64,000 nt of DNA from Mesorhizobium neociceri (GCF_013520985.1 NZ_JACDTY010000003.1:1-64000); one strand, 5' to 3'. Shown: positions 19,889 to 29,233, numbered from the stretch's first letter. The notes: generated by a model not told the origin, from the sequence alone. Program-made: numbers and translations.

Positions 19889-21239
19889 TATTCTCATCGT
19901 CGATGACGAGGAAGACATCCGTGAACTCGTCGCGGGCATATTGAGCGACGAGGGGCATGAAACCCGCACGGCGTTCGATGCCGACAGCGCGCTGGCGGCA
20001 ATTGCTGATCGTGCGCCGCGGTTGATTTTCCTCGACATCTGGCTGCAGGGCTCGCGCCTGGACGGGCTGGCGCTGCTCGACGAGATCAAGACCATGCATC
20101 CGAGCCTGCCGGTGGTGATGATCTCCGGCCACGGCAATATCGAGACAGCGGTGTCGGCCATCCGCCGTGGCGCCTATGATTTCATCGAGAAGCCGTTCAA
20201 GGCTGACCGGCTGATCCTGATTGCCGAGCGAGCGCTTGAGACGTCAAAACTGCGGCGTGAGGTTTCCGACCTGAAGCAGCGGAGCGGCGAAACCTTCGAT
20301 CTGATCGGCATGTCGTCGGCGATGAGCCAGCTGCGCCAGACCATCGAGCGCGTCGCGCCGACCAACAGCCGCGTCATGATCATCGGTCCGTCCGGTTCGG
20401 GCAAGGAACTCGCCGCGCGCGCCATCCACACGCTGTCGACGCGCAAGGGCGCGCCGTTCGTGACATTGAGTGCGGCCAACATCACGCCCGAGCGCATGGA
20501 AATCGAGCTGTTCGGTACCGAATCGAACGGCACGGAGCGCAAGGTCGGCGCGTTGGAGGAGGCGCACCGCGGTATTCTCTACATCGACGAAGTCGCCGAC
20601 ATGCCGCGCGAGACGCAAAACAAGATTTTGCGCGTACTGGTCGAGCAGCAATTTGAGCGGGTCGGCGGTACCAAGCGGGTCAAGGTCGACGTCCGCATCA
20701 TTTCCTCGACCTCGCAGAACCTCGAAGCGATGATCGCCGACGGCCGTTTCCGCGAAGACCTCTATCACCGTCTGGCGGTGGTTCCGGTCATGGTGCCGGG
20801 CCTGGCTGAGCGGCGCGAGGACATTCCCTATCTCGTCGACAATTTCATGAAGCAGATCGCACGCCAGGCCGGCATCAAGCCACGCCGCATCGGCGACGAT
20901 GCGCTGGCCGTGCTGCAGGCGCACAACTGGCCGGGCAATGTCCGCCAGCTGCGCAACAATGTCGAACGGCTGATGATCCTGGCGCGCGGCGACGATGTTG
21001 ATGCACCGATCACCGCCGACCTTCTGCCGTCGGAGATCGGCGACGTCATGCCACGCACGCCAAACCAGTCGGACCAGCACATCATGGCGCTGCCGCTGCG
21101 TGAAGCCCGCGAACAATTCGAGAAGGACTATCTGATCGCCCAGATCAACCGTTTCGGCGGCAACATCTCGAAGACGGCGGAGTTCATCGGCATGGAGCGT
21201 TCGGCGCTGCACCGCAAGCTGAAGTCGCTGGGGGTCTGA
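19878..21239 (+). CDS. ntrX: response regulator NtrX
   Basis: A 453-residue NtrC-family regulator: receiver domain with D53 (LIFLDIWLQGSRLDG), AAA+ domain with Walker A IGPSGSGKELAARA, and a Fis-type DNA-binding end (FGGNISKTAEFIGMERSALHRKLKSLGV). The GAFTGA loop is replaced by GTESNGTERKVGALEEAH. This agrees with the known inability of alphaproteobacterial NtrX to activate sigma-54 in the classical way. NtrYX influences nitrogen metabolism, envelope and redox responses in related species. It overlaps the ntrY 3' end and is likely the last gene of the unit. Confidence 0.96.
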   Translation: MASDILIVDDEEDIRELVAGILSDEGHETRTAFDADSALAAIADRAPRLIFLDIWLQGSRLDGLALLDEIKTMHPSLPVVMISGHGNIETAVSAIRRGAYDFIEKPFKADRLILIAERALETSKLRREVSDLKQRSGETFDLIGMSSAMSQLRQTIERVAPTNSRVMIIGPSGSGKELAARAIHTLSTRKGAPFVTLSAANITPERMEIELFGTESNGTERKVGALEEAHRGILYIDEVADMPRETQNKILRVLVEQQFERVGGTKRVKVDVRIISSTSQNLEAMIADGRFREDLYHRLAVVPVMVPGLAERREDIPYLVDNFMKQIARQAGIKPRRIGDDALAVLQAHNWPGNVRQLRNNVERLMILARGDDVDAPITADLLPSEIGDVMPRTPNQSDQHIMALPLREAREQFEKDYLIAQINRFGGNISKTAEFIGMERSALHRKLKSLGV

Positions 21240-21341
21240 TCCCCATTGTTGTTGGTCCAGCGGGCCGTGGCCGATGCAATTGCCGGTTACGGCAGCGGCG
21301 GAATCGCCTAGAAATGCCGGGATTTTTCTGAGGGATTGCCG

Positions 21342-22202
21342 ATGCCGCGCATTGCCTATGTGAACGGGCGCTATGTCGCCCATGCCGACGCCGCCGTGCA
21401 TATCGAGGATCGCGGCTATCAGTTCGCCGACGGCGTCTATGAGGTCTGCGAGGTGGCGCAAGGCTATATCGTCGACATGCCGCGCCATCTGGCCCGGCTG
21501 AACCGTTCGCTGAGCGAACTGTCGATCGACTGGCCGGTCACCAAGGGCGTGCTGCCGCTTCTCCTGCGCGAAGTCGTGCGCCGCAACCACGTCGTCAACG
21601 GCCTGGTCTATGTCCAGGTGACGCGCGGCGTTGCCAGCCGCGATTTCGTTTTCCCGGACGGTACGCTGTCGTCGCTGGTCATCACGGCCAGAAAAGCCGA
21701 CCCGGCGGCGGCCGCCAAGCGGGCCGAGACTGGGATCAAGGTCATCACCGTGCCGGAAAACCGCTGGGACCGGGTCGATATCAAGAGCACCGGCCTGCTG
21801 CCCAATGTGCTGGCCAAGCAGAAGGCCAAGGAAGCCGGCGCCCAGGAAGCCTGGTTCGTCGACACCGACGGCAACGTCAAGGAAGGCGGTTCGTCGAATG
21901 CCTGGATCGTCACCCGGGACGGCGTTCTGGTCACCCGGCCGGCCGAGCACGGCATCCTGCGCGGCATCACCCGCACCACCATGTTCGAGGTGGCGGCCAA
22001 GCTCGGTTTGAAGATCGAGGAACGGGTTTTTTCGGTCGCCGAGGCCAAGGCGGCGCGCGAAGCTTTCATCAGTTCGGCAACGACAATTGCCATGCCGGTG
22101 GTGGCAATTGACGGCGCCGCAGTCGCCAATGGCCATCCCGGCTCAATAACACTTTCATTGCGGCAAGCCTTTTTTGACGTTGCGGAAAAAAGTCCAGCCT
22201 GA
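21342..22202 (+). CDS. dat: D-amino acid aminotransferase
   Basis: A 286-residue PLP-dependent class IV transaminase. The N-terminus MPRIAYVNGRYVAHADAAVHIEDRGYQFADGVYEV, the PLP-lysine segment (RVDIKSTGLLPNVLAKQKAKEAG) and the EGGSSNAWIV motif match D-alanine transaminases, which make D-glutamate from D-alanine and 2-oxoglutarate for cell-wall synthesis. Branched-chain aminotransferases are the nearest alternative. I start at ATG 21342, supported by GAGGGAT, rather than a TTG two codons earlier. Its place between ntrX and hfq is the usual one in this group. Confidence 0.93.
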   Translation: MPRIAYVNGRYVAHADAAVHIEDRGYQFADGVYEVCEVAQGYIVDMPRHLARLNRSLSELSIDWPVTKGVLPLLLREVVRRNHVVNGLVYVQVTRGVASRDFVFPDGTLSSLVITARKADPAAAAKRAETGIKVITVPENRWDRVDIKSTGLLPNVLAKQKAKEAGAQEAWFVDTDGNVKEGGSSNAWIVTRDGVLVTRPAEHGILRGITRTTMFEVAAKLGLKIEERVFSVAEAKAAREAFISSATTIAMPVVAIDGAAVANGHPGSITLSLRQAFFDVAEKSPA

Positions 22203-22347
22203 TAACCGCACAGACGGACTGCACATCAATATATCTCGTTCTGGTTGTCGTTACTGACGGCAAGGGGGTGTTTGCAAGCTTGACATGTGCCCGCTAATTT
22301 GGCGCATTGGCCTGCAAACCGAAGGGGATCGGCGAAAGACAAGAACA

Positions 22348-22593
22348 ATGGCGGAACGATCGCAAAACCTTCAGGACCTGTTCCTGAATTCTGTTCGCAA
22401 GAGCAAAAATCCACTCACCATCTTTCTCATCAACGGCGTCAAGCTGACCGGCGTGGTCACTTCCTTCGACAATTTCTGTGTTCTGCTGCGCCGTGACGGC
22501 CACTCCCAGCTCGTCTACAAGCATGCCATTTCCACGATCATGCCGAGCCAGCCGGTTCAGATGTTCGATGGCGAGGAAAGCCAGGGCGCCTGA
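22348..22593 (+). CDS. hfq: RNA chaperone Hfq
   Basis: An 81-residue Sm-like protein that forms hexamers and helps small RNAs base-pair with mRNAs. The core is [43 protein letters not shown], with the Sm2 motif YKHAISTI close to the C-terminus and a short acidic tail (DGEESQGA). The start is the ATG at 22348; upstream in-frame sequence is not Hfq-like. A TTGACA element at 22280 may be the -35 of its promoter. It is adjacent to hflX (no gap), as in most proteobacteria. Confidence 0.98.
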   Translation: MAERSQNLQDLFLNSVRKSKNPLTIFLINGVKLTGVVTSFDNFCVLLRRDGHSQLVYKHAISTIMPSQPVQMFDGEESQGA

Positions 22594-23985
22594 TTGGCAC
22601 GTGAGAAAGACGCGGACCGAAGTGTTCGCGGGAAACCAGCGCATCACCCCGGGACGGAAGCCCAAGGTCCGACCCGGGCGGTTGTCATTGTGCCGGCGCT
22701 TACCCGGCATCAGCGCAACGATGACGAAACAAACCGGCCACGGCTGACGCGTTCGGCCGACGCGCGCCACGACGAAGCGGTCGGCCTTGCCCGCGCCATC
22801 AACCTCGATCTGATCCACACGGCGGTTGTGACCGTCAACGATCCACGCCCGGCAACCTTGCTCGGCAGCGGCAAGGTCGCGGAGTTCGCTGAGATCGTCA
22901 AAGAAGGGCACGCGGAGGTGGTCATCGTCGACCATCCGCTGACGCCGGTGCAGCAGCGCAATCTCGAGAAGGAATTCAACGCCAAGGTGCTCGACCGCAC
23001 CGGGCTGATCCTGGAGATTTTCGGCGAGCGCGCCCGGACCAAGGAAGGCACGCTGCAGGTCGAGCTTGCCCATCTCAACTACCAGAAGGGCCGCCTGGTG
23101 CGGAGCTGGACCCACCTTGAACGCCAGCGCGGCGGCGCCGGCTTCCTCGGCGGCCCCGGCGAAACCCAGATCGAATCCGACCGACGGCAGTTGCAGGAAA
23201 AGATCATCAAGCTCAAACACGAGCTGGAAACCGTGCGCCGCACCCGCGACCTGCACCGCGCCAAGCGCAAGAAGGTGCCGTTCCCGGTGGTGGCGATCGT
23301 CGGCTACACCAATGCCGGCAAGTCGACGCTATTCAACCGGCTGACCGGAGCAGACGTGCTGGCCGAAGACATGCTGTTTGCCACGCTCGATCCGACGCTG
23401 CGCCGGGTGCGCCTGCCGCACGGCACACCGATCATCCTGTCGGACACGGTGGGCTTCATTTCCGATCTGCCGACGCATCTGGTCGCCGCCTTCCGTGCCA
23501 CGCTGGAAGAGGTGGTCGAGGCGGACCTGGTCATCCATCTGCGCGATATTTCGGACCCGGACACCGCCGCCCAGGCTGAGGATGTCGAACGCATCCTGGC
23601 CGATCTCGGCGTCGATGCCGGCGATGCCAAGCGCGTCATCGAGGTATGGAACAAGGTCGACCTGCTCGACGATGGCAACCGGGAACGCCTGCTTGCCGAT
23701 GGCGTCGACGCCAACAAGGCGCCGCCGATCGCCATCTCGGCCGTCACCGGCGAAGGCATCGATGCGCTGAAGGCGCTGATCGAGACCAGGATGTCGGGCG
23801 AGCTGGAAGAGCTGACGGTGACGATCGAGCCGGCGCAGTTCGGCCTCGTCGACTGGCTCTACCGCAATGGCGACATCGTTTCGCGGTTAGACAATGAGGA
23901 TGGCAGCGCGACCATCGCGCTCAAGGCCACACACACAGCCCGGCAAGAGATCGAAAGCCGATTGCACCGCAAAAACAGGCAATAA
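22594..23985 (+). CDS. hflX: ribosome-associated GTPase HflX
   Basis: A 463-residue GTPase that splits or rescues stalled ribosomes. The N-terminal HflX domain (about 25-220) contains the glycine-rich QRGGAGFLGGPGETQIESDRR. The G domain has G1 GYTNAGKSTLFN, G3 DTVGFISDLP and G4 NKVD. The frame opens with TTG at 22594, directly after the hfq stop (TGATTG), an arrangement that favours translational coupling. The first 25 residues are poorly conserved, so a start further downstream is possible. Confidence 0.95.
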   Translation: MAREKDADRSVRGKPAHHPGTEAQGPTRAVVIVPALTRHQRNDDETNRPRLTRSADARHDEAVGLARAINLDLIHTAVVTVNDPRPATLLGSGKVAEFAEIVKEGHAEVVIVDHPLTPVQQRNLEKEFNAKVLDRTGLILEIFGERARTKEGTLQVELAHLNYQKGRLVRSWTHLERQRGGAGFLGGPGETQIESDRRQLQEKIIKLKHELETVRRTRDLHRAKRKKVPFPVVAIVGYTNAGKSTLFNRLTGADVLAEDMLFATLDPTLRRVRLPHGTPIILSDTVGFISDLPTHLVAAFRATLEEVVEADLVIHLRDISDPDTAAQAEDVERILADLGVDAGDAKRVIEVWNKVDLLDDGNRERLLADGVDANKAPPIAISAVTGEGIDALKALIETRMSGELEELTVTIEPAQFGLVDWLYRNGDIVSRLDNEDGSATIALKATHTARQEIESRLHRKNRQ

Positions 23986-23991
23986 GCCCGT

Positions 23992-24816
23992 TTATTTCGC
24001 GCCCTTGGCCTGCTGCCAGAGCGCTTCCATTTCGTCCAGCGTGGCTTTTTCCAGCGTGCTTCCCGACGCATCAATCGCGCGCTCGACATAGTGGAAGCGC
24101 GAGCGGAACTTTTCGTTGGTGCCGCTGAGGGCAGCTTCGGAATCGAGCTTGAGGTGACGGCCCAGATTGACGACGGCAAACAGCATGTCGCCGAATTCGT
24201 CCTTGATCTCGGCCGTTTCGCCCTTGGCCAGCGCTTCGCGCAATTCGCCGATCTCTTCCTCGATCTTGTCGAGTATGGGGGCTGCCTCGCTCCAGTCGAA
24301 GCCGACTCGGGCAGCCTTTTCCTGCAGCTTCAACGCTCGCGTCAAAGCGGGCAGGGCAACCGGCACGCTGTCCAGGAACCCCTTGCCATTGTCTTCCGGG
24401 TCGAGGCCTCGGGCGAGGCGAGCGCTTCGCTTTTCAGCCTTTTCCTCACCCTTGATCTTTTCCCACATGCCCTTGGCCATGCCGGCGCTGCGCGCCTCTT
24501 CGTCGCCGAAGACATGCGGATGGCGGCGGATCATCTTGGTGGTGATGGCCTCAACCACATCGCTGAAGGCGAAGTCGCCGGCCTCCTGCGCCATCTGCGC
24601 GTGGTAGACGACCTGCAGCAGGAGATCGCCAAGCTCGTCGCGCAGATCGTCGAGATTGCCGCGCGCAATGGCGTCCGCCACCTCATAGGCCTCCTCGATT
24701 GTGTAGGGAGCGATAGTCGAGAAATCCTGCTCGATATCCCAGGGACAGCCGGTCTTCGGCGCCCTGAGTGCTGCCATGATCTCGATCAGCCGGGAAATGT
24801 CGCGCGAAGGTTTCAT
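23992..24816 (-). CDS. mazG: nucleoside triphosphate pyrophosphohydrolase MazG
   Basis: A 274-residue all-alpha NTP pyrophosphatase that removes aberrant or excess nucleotides. It contains two MazG repeats: the first about residues 8-110 (CPWDIEQDFSTIAPYTIEEAYEVADAI ... DELGDLLLQVVYHAQMA), the second about 150-260 (IEEEIGELREAL ... DEFGDMLFAVVNLGRHL). Both hold the EExxE and DExxD metal-binding pattern. I chose MKPSRDISRLIEI (24816), the conserved start; an ATG seven codons upstream (24837) is possible, and neither has a clear ribosome site. It converges with hflX, leaving 6 bp between stops. Confidence 0.94.
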   Translation of the reverse strand: MKPSRDISRLIEIMAALRAPKTGCPWDIEQDFSTIAPYTIEEAYEVADAIARGNLDDLRDELGDLLLQVVYHAQMAQEAGDFAFSDVVEAITTKMIRRHPHVFGDEEARSAGMAKGMWEKIKGEEKAEKRSARLARGLDPEDNGKGFLDSVPVALPALTRALKLQEKAARVGFDWSEAAPILDKIEEEIGELREALAKGETAEIKDEFGDMLFAVVNLGRHLKLDSEAALSGTNEKFRSRFHYVERAIDASGSTLEKATLDEMEALWQQAKGAK

Positions 24817-24960
24817 GGCCGGGATGCTATCGTGCATGTGGCCGGCCGGCCAATGCCGTCGACCGGCGAGGGGAGATTGTCCACAGGTGGCGGCGCGGAA
24901 ACCAGCCACGCTGCGAAGGTCGGCTGACCAGAACGTCTCGCCGCCGGGGCGTGGTGAAGC

Positions 24961-26448
24961 TTATCCTTCGCTATCAACGCCCCGCAGGATCGCGAGATAA
25001 CGGCTGCACACGGCGGGATCCTCATAGAAGTCCACTTCCGTATCAACGATCTCGTCAAGGCTTAGTTCAAGGTAGTGGGCCTTGACCTTTGCCAGGACGT
25101 CTCGCGCTTGCGCGATTTCGCCGAGTTCAAAATGGCAGATGACAACACGAATGAGCGACCACGGTGTTACAGTCGCCATTTTCGCGTAGCACGCAGCCGC
25201 CTCGCGATATCGCCCAGCCGTCGTCAGCAAGACGCCGCGAAAGTCGTCATACCATCCCACGGCGTATGGGTCGCGGCGCTGGGCTTCGTTTATTTCATCA
25301 AGCCCTAGCTCCGGCCTGTCCGTGTGATTGAGGAAAATAGCGCGGATACTCAGGATCAACGGGTCGTTCGGATTGAGCGCAACCGCCCGGTCGAGGCTAA
25401 TTTCAGCTTGCCTGAACTGGCGCAAATACAAGTGAGCGAAGCCGGTGGCGAGATGGCCATAGGCCTCGTCGGGGTCAAGGCCCAATGCGGTTCTTGCGAT
25501 CTCCAGTCCGGAACGCAAATGACCGGGATTATTGTAGTCCCAATAGTACTTGAAGGACTCCACAAAGCTGAGCATGGCGTGGGCGGCAGCAAACCGCGGA
25601 TCGAGCTTTACCGCCTGGCGCAGAAACGGTTCTGCTTCGAGCACCGTGTCATAGACGGCCGCAAGTTGCAGCGCCCGCAGGTAAAACTCATAGGCCGACA
25701 TATTGTCCGTCGGCCGCGCCCTGGCGCGCGACGCAATCGCTGTTCTGGTCTGCCGGGCCAGACGCGCCGCAATCATCTGGGTGATTTCGTCCTGGATGGC
25801 GAAAATGTCGTCGAGTTGGCGGTCGTAATGCTCGCCCCAGATATGAGCCAACGAGACGGCGTCTGTCAGCTGCACGGTGATGCGGACCTGGTTGCCAATC
25901 TTTCGCACGCTGCCATCGACGACATACTGGATGCCAAGTTTCTTCGCTACGTCGGCCACGTCATTGGCCTTGCCGCGGAACTGGAAGGAGGAGTTCCGCG
26001 CGATAACCAGGAACTCCCGGAACTTGCCAAGCTCGGCGATGATGTCTTCCGTTATCCCGTCGCTGAAATAGTCCTGCTCCGGGTCGCCGCTCATATTGTC
26101 GAAGGGTAGAACGGCAATGGACGGCCTGGTCGGCGCCGCAGCTTCGGCCGTAGCCGCGATGGGCTTGGGGCCTGCATATTTATAGCCGCGGCCATGCACG
26201 GTTACGATCATTTCGGCGGGGAGCAGTTTTCGCAGTGCCGAAACGTGGACCTGCAGCGTGTTCTCCTCCACCACCAGGCCGGGCCAGACCGCATCGAAGA
26301 GTTCGGTCTTGCTGATCACGTCGTCCGGCCTCTCCAGCAACATGGAGAGGATTTCGAAGGACCGCCCCGAAAGCTCCACCGGCCCGTTAGGCGCCAGCAG
26401 CAGCCGTTCGGCGCGTTTCAAACGATAGTTCCCAAACTCCAAATCCAT
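24961..26448 (-). CDS. winged-helix regulator with TolB-like and TPR domains (paralog 1)
   Basis: A 495-residue one-component regulator-like protein. Residues 1-92 are an OmpR/CadC-type winged helix (DLEFGNYRLKRAERLLL ... LVVEENTLQVHVSALRKLL ... VHGRGYKYAGP). A TolB-N-like segment begins at IAVLPFDNMSGDPEQDYFSDGITEDIIAEL and runs to about 215. The rest (about 260-480) holds TPR-like helices. No transmembrane helix is evident, so it is probably cytosolic. It is paralogous to the protein encoded at 36101-37621; the winged helix is near-identical while the rest diverges. I start at ATG 26448, with GAGGGGTGG about 10 bp upstream; a GTG five codons earlier is the alternative. Confidence 0.85.
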   Translation of the reverse strand: MDLEFGNYRLKRAERLLLAPNGPVELSGRSFEILSMLLERPDDVISKTELFDAVWPGLVVEENTLQVHVSALRKLLPAEMIVTVHGRGYKYAGPKPIAATAEAAAPTRPSIAVLPFDNMSGDPEQDYFSDGITEDIIAELGKFREFLVIARNSSFQFRGKANDVADVAKKLGIQYVVDGSVRKIGNQVRITVQLTDAVSLAHIWGEHYDRQLDDIFAIQDEITQMIAARLARQTRTAIASRARARPTDNMSAYEFYLRALQLAAVYDTVLEAEPFLRQAVKLDPRFAAAHAMLSFVESFKYYWDYNNPGHLRSGLEIARTALGLDPDEAYGHLATGFAHLYLRQFRQAEISLDRAVALNPNDPLILSIRAIFLNHTDRPELGLDEINEAQRRDPYAVGWYDDFRGVLLTTAGRYREAAACYAKMATVTPWSLIRVVICHFELGEIAQARDVLAKVKAHYLELSLDEIVDTEVDFYEDPAVCSRYLAILRGVDSEG

Positions 26449-26521
26449 TGGCCAAGAACCCACCCCTCGCGGGCAGGATAATCCAAGATCACCTTGAAGG
26501 CGAACTTCAGGGCTGTTCAGG
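26449..26521 (-). promoter_or_regulatory. duplicated upstream region with TTCAGG repeats (copy 1)
   Basis: The 73 bp upstream of the paralog 1 start are identical to the 73 bp upstream of paralog 2 (37622-37694). They contain TTCAGG at 26506 and 26516 (one helical turn apart) and an imperfect inverted repeat TGAAG ... CTTCA. Tandem direct repeats about one turn apart are how OmpR/PhoB-type winged helices usually bind, so autoregulation is plausible. Confidence 0.55.
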
Positions 26522-26524
26522 GCC

Positions 26525-26571
26525 GGGTGCCGACCGATGGCCGAGCTTCATCGCCGAACAAGCGCGCCATG
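26525..26571. repeat. 47-bp fragment repeating the start of the methyltransferase gene
   Basis: From GGGTGCCGACCGATG through the 27-bp block ending GCGCGCCATG, this stretch repeats 28111-28162, which spans the start of the methyltransferase gene. Read in the matching frame it encodes FIAEQARH, the same residues as in that protein, and then diverges. It sits at the edge of the duplicated regulator upstream region and looks like a recombination scar. Confidence 0.6.
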
Positions 26572-26640
26572 GCGCTTTCCACTGGATCCTGAAATTTCCA
26601 ACGAACGTCAACGCGGCGGACTCGTGCTATCCCACTCTAC

Positions 26641-27732
26641 GTGGAAAACGCGGAGATTCTCGAATTATTGGCGCGTGGCGCGGCCGCAGGCGTTTTCCTC
26701 GGGCTCGCCATTGTCGTCGGCCGCGGTAGCTATTCCCCGGCACGCGTTACCGGTGTGCTCTTTTGCTTGGCCGCCGCGTCACACACGCTGACCCAACTTC
26801 CCGGCTTGGAGCAGTCGCTAGGTTGGGCGCGGCCGCCGATATGGACCCTGTCCGTTATGGGCGCGGGCCTTTTCTGGGCGTTCGCAACGGAACTCTTCGA
26901 AGATCGCCAGCGTCTCAAGGCCCACCGCTTCGCTCCTGCAATCGGCTTGCTTGCCCTCGGGATACTGGCGGCCGTGACGCCGCCCGGAGCAGCGAGGGCC
27001 TTTTGGCTTGCGCAGAATCTTTTCGGAGCGGCACTCATGGCGCATGTGCTGTTCGTCATCGTGGCGGGTTGGCGCAACGATCTGGTCGAGACACGGCGGC
27101 GCCTGCGCGGTCCGGTCCTCGCGGCAGCGGCACTCTATGCCGTGGCCGTAATTGCGGTGCAGATTTCCGAACTCCTCTGGCGGCCGGCCGGCGCGCTCTC
27201 GCCCCTTGCGGCCGCAGCTCTGCTCATGCTCAGCCTCGCTGCCATCGGCGCGCTGTTGCAGGCCAATCCAGATCTTTTCGCACGCCCCGTCAGGCCGCAG
27301 CCGGCAGAGGTATCCCTGCCGGACATGCAGGCGCCGTCAGGTGACGACGCCAAGATCGCTGCGAAACTCGATCGGCTGATGCGCGGCGAGCGCGCCTACC
27401 GCGCGGAAGATTTGTCGATCGCAGCGCTTGCGCTGAGAGTGGGCGTTCCAGAATACAAGTTGCGGCGCCTGATCAACCGGCAGCTCGGCCACCGCAATTT
27501 CAACGCCTATCTCAATCAATGGCGTCTCGCCGAGGTCACCCAGGCATTGGCGGACCCTGATCAGCGCGATGTGCCGATCTCCACGATTGCACTCGATGCC
27601 GGTTTTCAGTCTCTGGGCCCCTTCAACCGTGCCTTCAAGGCAGAAACCGGCCTGACGCCGACGGCGTTTCGCGCGCAGGCGCTTTCCGACGCGAAGAGAG
27701 ATCCATCGGCCGCTGCGAAGGCGGCGACATAG
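26641..27732 (+). CDS. AraC-family regulator with N-terminal membrane domain
   Basis: A 363-residue protein. The N-terminal two thirds contain about six or seven hydrophobic helices (from AAAGVFLGLAIVVG to LSPLAAAALLMLSLAAIGALLQ, residues 13-205). The C-terminal 110 residues are an AraC-type double helix-turn-helix (EDLSIAALALRVGVPEYKLRRLINRQLGHRNFNAYLNQWRL ... ISTIALDAGFQSLGPFNRAFKAETGLTPTAFR). This layout suggests a membrane-anchored one-component sensor, but the ligand is unknown. It starts with GTG at 26641 and has a weak ribosome site. It runs divergently from winged-helix paralog 1 and precedes the small membrane protein and methyltransferase genes it may regulate. Confidence 0.9.
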   Translation: MENAEILELLARGAAAGVFLGLAIVVGRGSYSPARVTGVLFCLAAASHTLTQLPGLEQSLGWARPPIWTLSVMGAGLFWAFATELFEDRQRLKAHRFAPAIGLLALGILAAVTPPGAARAFWLAQNLFGAALMAHVLFVIVAGWRNDLVETRRRLRGPVLAAAALYAVAVIAVQISELLWRPAGALSPLAAAALLMLSLAAIGALLQANPDLFARPVRPQPAEVSLPDMQAPSGDDAKIAAKLDRLMRGERAYRAEDLSIAALALRVGVPEYKLRRLINRQLGHRNFNAYLNQWRLAEVTQALADPDQRDVPISTIALDAGFQSLGPFNRAFKAETGLTPTAFRAQALSDAKRDPSAAAKAAT

Positions 27733-27902
27733 TCCAAGGGGTTTTGGAAACAGCCAGCTGGTTTCTGGAATGCGGCTAGTCGGATTTCGGATTCGGCGAG
27801 CCCACTTCCCGAACATGAGTCAATCTCTGCCCTCCGGAATGCTCCAGGCGGGGGTTTCTCCTTCGATCCGCCTGCCTAGCTCGATCACTCTTGGGGATTG
27901 TC

Positions 27903-28130
27903 ATGGTTGTTGCCTCTTACCTTCCGCGCGCTCGCGCGCTCGTTTTTGCGCCGCTGCTACTGCACGTTCTGCCAACTTTGGCGATCGGCCTCGGTATTGT
28001 CATTCCGGGAAACTGCATCGCCGGCATAAACCGGCTCACTGTCGGCTTCATGGCCACCGTGCTGGGTTTCATCCCGGCCTATGTTGCGGGGGTGCTGGTG
28101 GCGCAGCGTCGGGTGCCTACCGATGCGTAG
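27903..28130 (+). CDS. small two-helix membrane protein
   Basis: A 75-residue protein starting at ATG 27903 behind GGAT. Two hydrophobic segments (RALVFAPLLLHVLPTLAIGLGIVIP and LTVGFMATVLGFIPAYVAGVLVA) are joined by a short loop containing GNCIAGINR. Its last 8 bp overlap the start of the methyltransferase gene, so the two are co-translated. I recognise no family. The 170 bp between the AraC gene and this one show no other gene and no clear terminator. Confidence 0.65.
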   Translation: MVVASYLPRARALVFAPLLLHVLPTLAIGLGIVIPGNCIAGINRLTVGFMATVLGFIPAYVAGVLVAQRRVPTDA

Positions 28131-28764
28131 GCCGCGCTTCATCGCCGAACAAGCGCGCCATGCGAGAGGGCTGCTCGGGCGGCTCATCGCCTTCATCATG
28201 TCGCGCGAGACATGGACAGAGAACAAGCGCGCCATCGAGGCGCTGGGCATCGAAGAGAGCGACCATGTCCTCGACATCGGCTGTGGTCATGGGCGCAGCC
28301 TGGCCGCGCTGGCCGCGCACGCCGCGAACGGGCACGTTGTCGGCGTCGATCCGTCCGAACTCATGGCCGAGATTGCGATGCGACGAAACCGCATGCTCGT
28401 CAAAGCACAGCGGGTCGAGGTCTCCATCGCCGGGGTCGGTGCGTTGCCCTTTGCCGACGCCGTCTTTGACAAGGCGCTGTGCGTCCATGTCGTCTATTTC
28501 TGGAATGGCCTGGATGCCGCCCTTCGCGAGATCGCGCGGGTTCTAAAGCCAGGCGGACGCCTGGCTTTGGTCTTCAGAACGAATGAGGACGAAACTACCG
28601 TGCGGGCGTTTCCGGCCGACGTGTACCGCTTCCCGGCATTTGCAGATGTGACGTCGGCGCTCGTGGGCGCTGGCTTCACTTTGGATCACACGGGTGAGCG
28701 CGGCGGAGGGCCGACGCTGCTCCTAGCCACGAAGTCAGCCAATGCCGCTGAGCTTCCCGGATAG
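28123..28764 (+). CDS. class I SAM-dependent methyltransferase
   Basis: A 213-residue methyltransferase. Motif I is VLDIGCGHGRSLAAL, the SAM-ribose acidic residue lies in VVGVDPSELM, motif II is PFADAVFDKALCVHVVYFW, and motif III is LKPGGRLALVFRT. This is the Methyltransf_11 pattern, typical of enzymes acting on small molecules or lipids; the acceptor cannot be inferred. I start at MRRPRFIAEQARHARGLLG (28123), inside the end of the upstream gene. Its first codons are repeated at 26525-26571. Confidence 0.88.
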   Translation: MRRPRFIAEQARHARGLLGRLIAFIMSRETWTENKRAIEALGIEESDHVLDIGCGHGRSLAALAAHAANGHVVGVDPSELMAEIAMRRNRMLVKAQRVEVSIAGVGALPFADAVFDKALCVHVVYFWNGLDAALREIARVLKPGGRLALVFRTNEDETTVRAFPADVYRFPAFADVTSALVGAGFTLDHTGERGGGPTLLLATKSANAAELPG

Positions 28765-28959
28765 CTCTATTCGACCAGCGATGTGACCAAAGGATTCGTC
28801 TCGACCTGAAGCCCGTTGCCCGCCACTCCAGCAATCGGTCTTCCAGCCGCCGCACCGCAACCCCCTTGTGCGCAAAACTGCTACGGCTTCGAAAGGCATA
28901 TTGACAAAACTCGCGTTCGCTCGCTCTCCTAAAGCGTTCTCTAATATACGGAGGCAGCG

Positions 28960-29148
28960 ATGCCGCACACGTATCGGTGCAGGGACTATCCGGGGATGGA
29001 AGCGTGCCCGGCGAGCTTCACGGCAGAGAGCGCGTCAGAGGTAATGAAGCACGTCGAACTTCACGCTGAGGTCGCCCACGGTGAAGACCCGAAACAATGG
29101 TCGCAGGATGACCGGGAGCAACTCAAAAACCTGATTGTAGCCAGTTAG
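28960..29148 (+). CDS. DUF1059 small protein
   Basis: A 62-residue soluble protein with the DUF1059 pattern: RCRDYPGMEACPASFTAESASEVMKHVELHAEVAHG. Cysteines C7 and C16 and the two histidines (KHVELHAEVAH) could form a metal site, and relatives are sometimes called small metal-binding proteins. The ribosome site GGAGG precedes the ATG. Function unknown. The 195 bp before it, after the methyltransferase, contain no gene I can support. Confidence 0.85.
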   Translation: MPHTYRCRDYPGMEACPASFTAESASEVMKHVELHAEVAHGEDPKQWSQDDREQLKNLIVAS

Positions 29149-29233
29149 GCCCGCTTTCGCCGGAACTGCGAACGCTGATGTTATCAAGTTCTTAGTCGTG
29201 GATGCCAAGGGTCCGTCCTCTACGTTTCTGGGA

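Noticed and set aside
20244-22136. A 630-residue minus-strand frame across ntrX and the transaminase gene
   Set aside because: Antisense shadow of two clear genes; no family resemblance.
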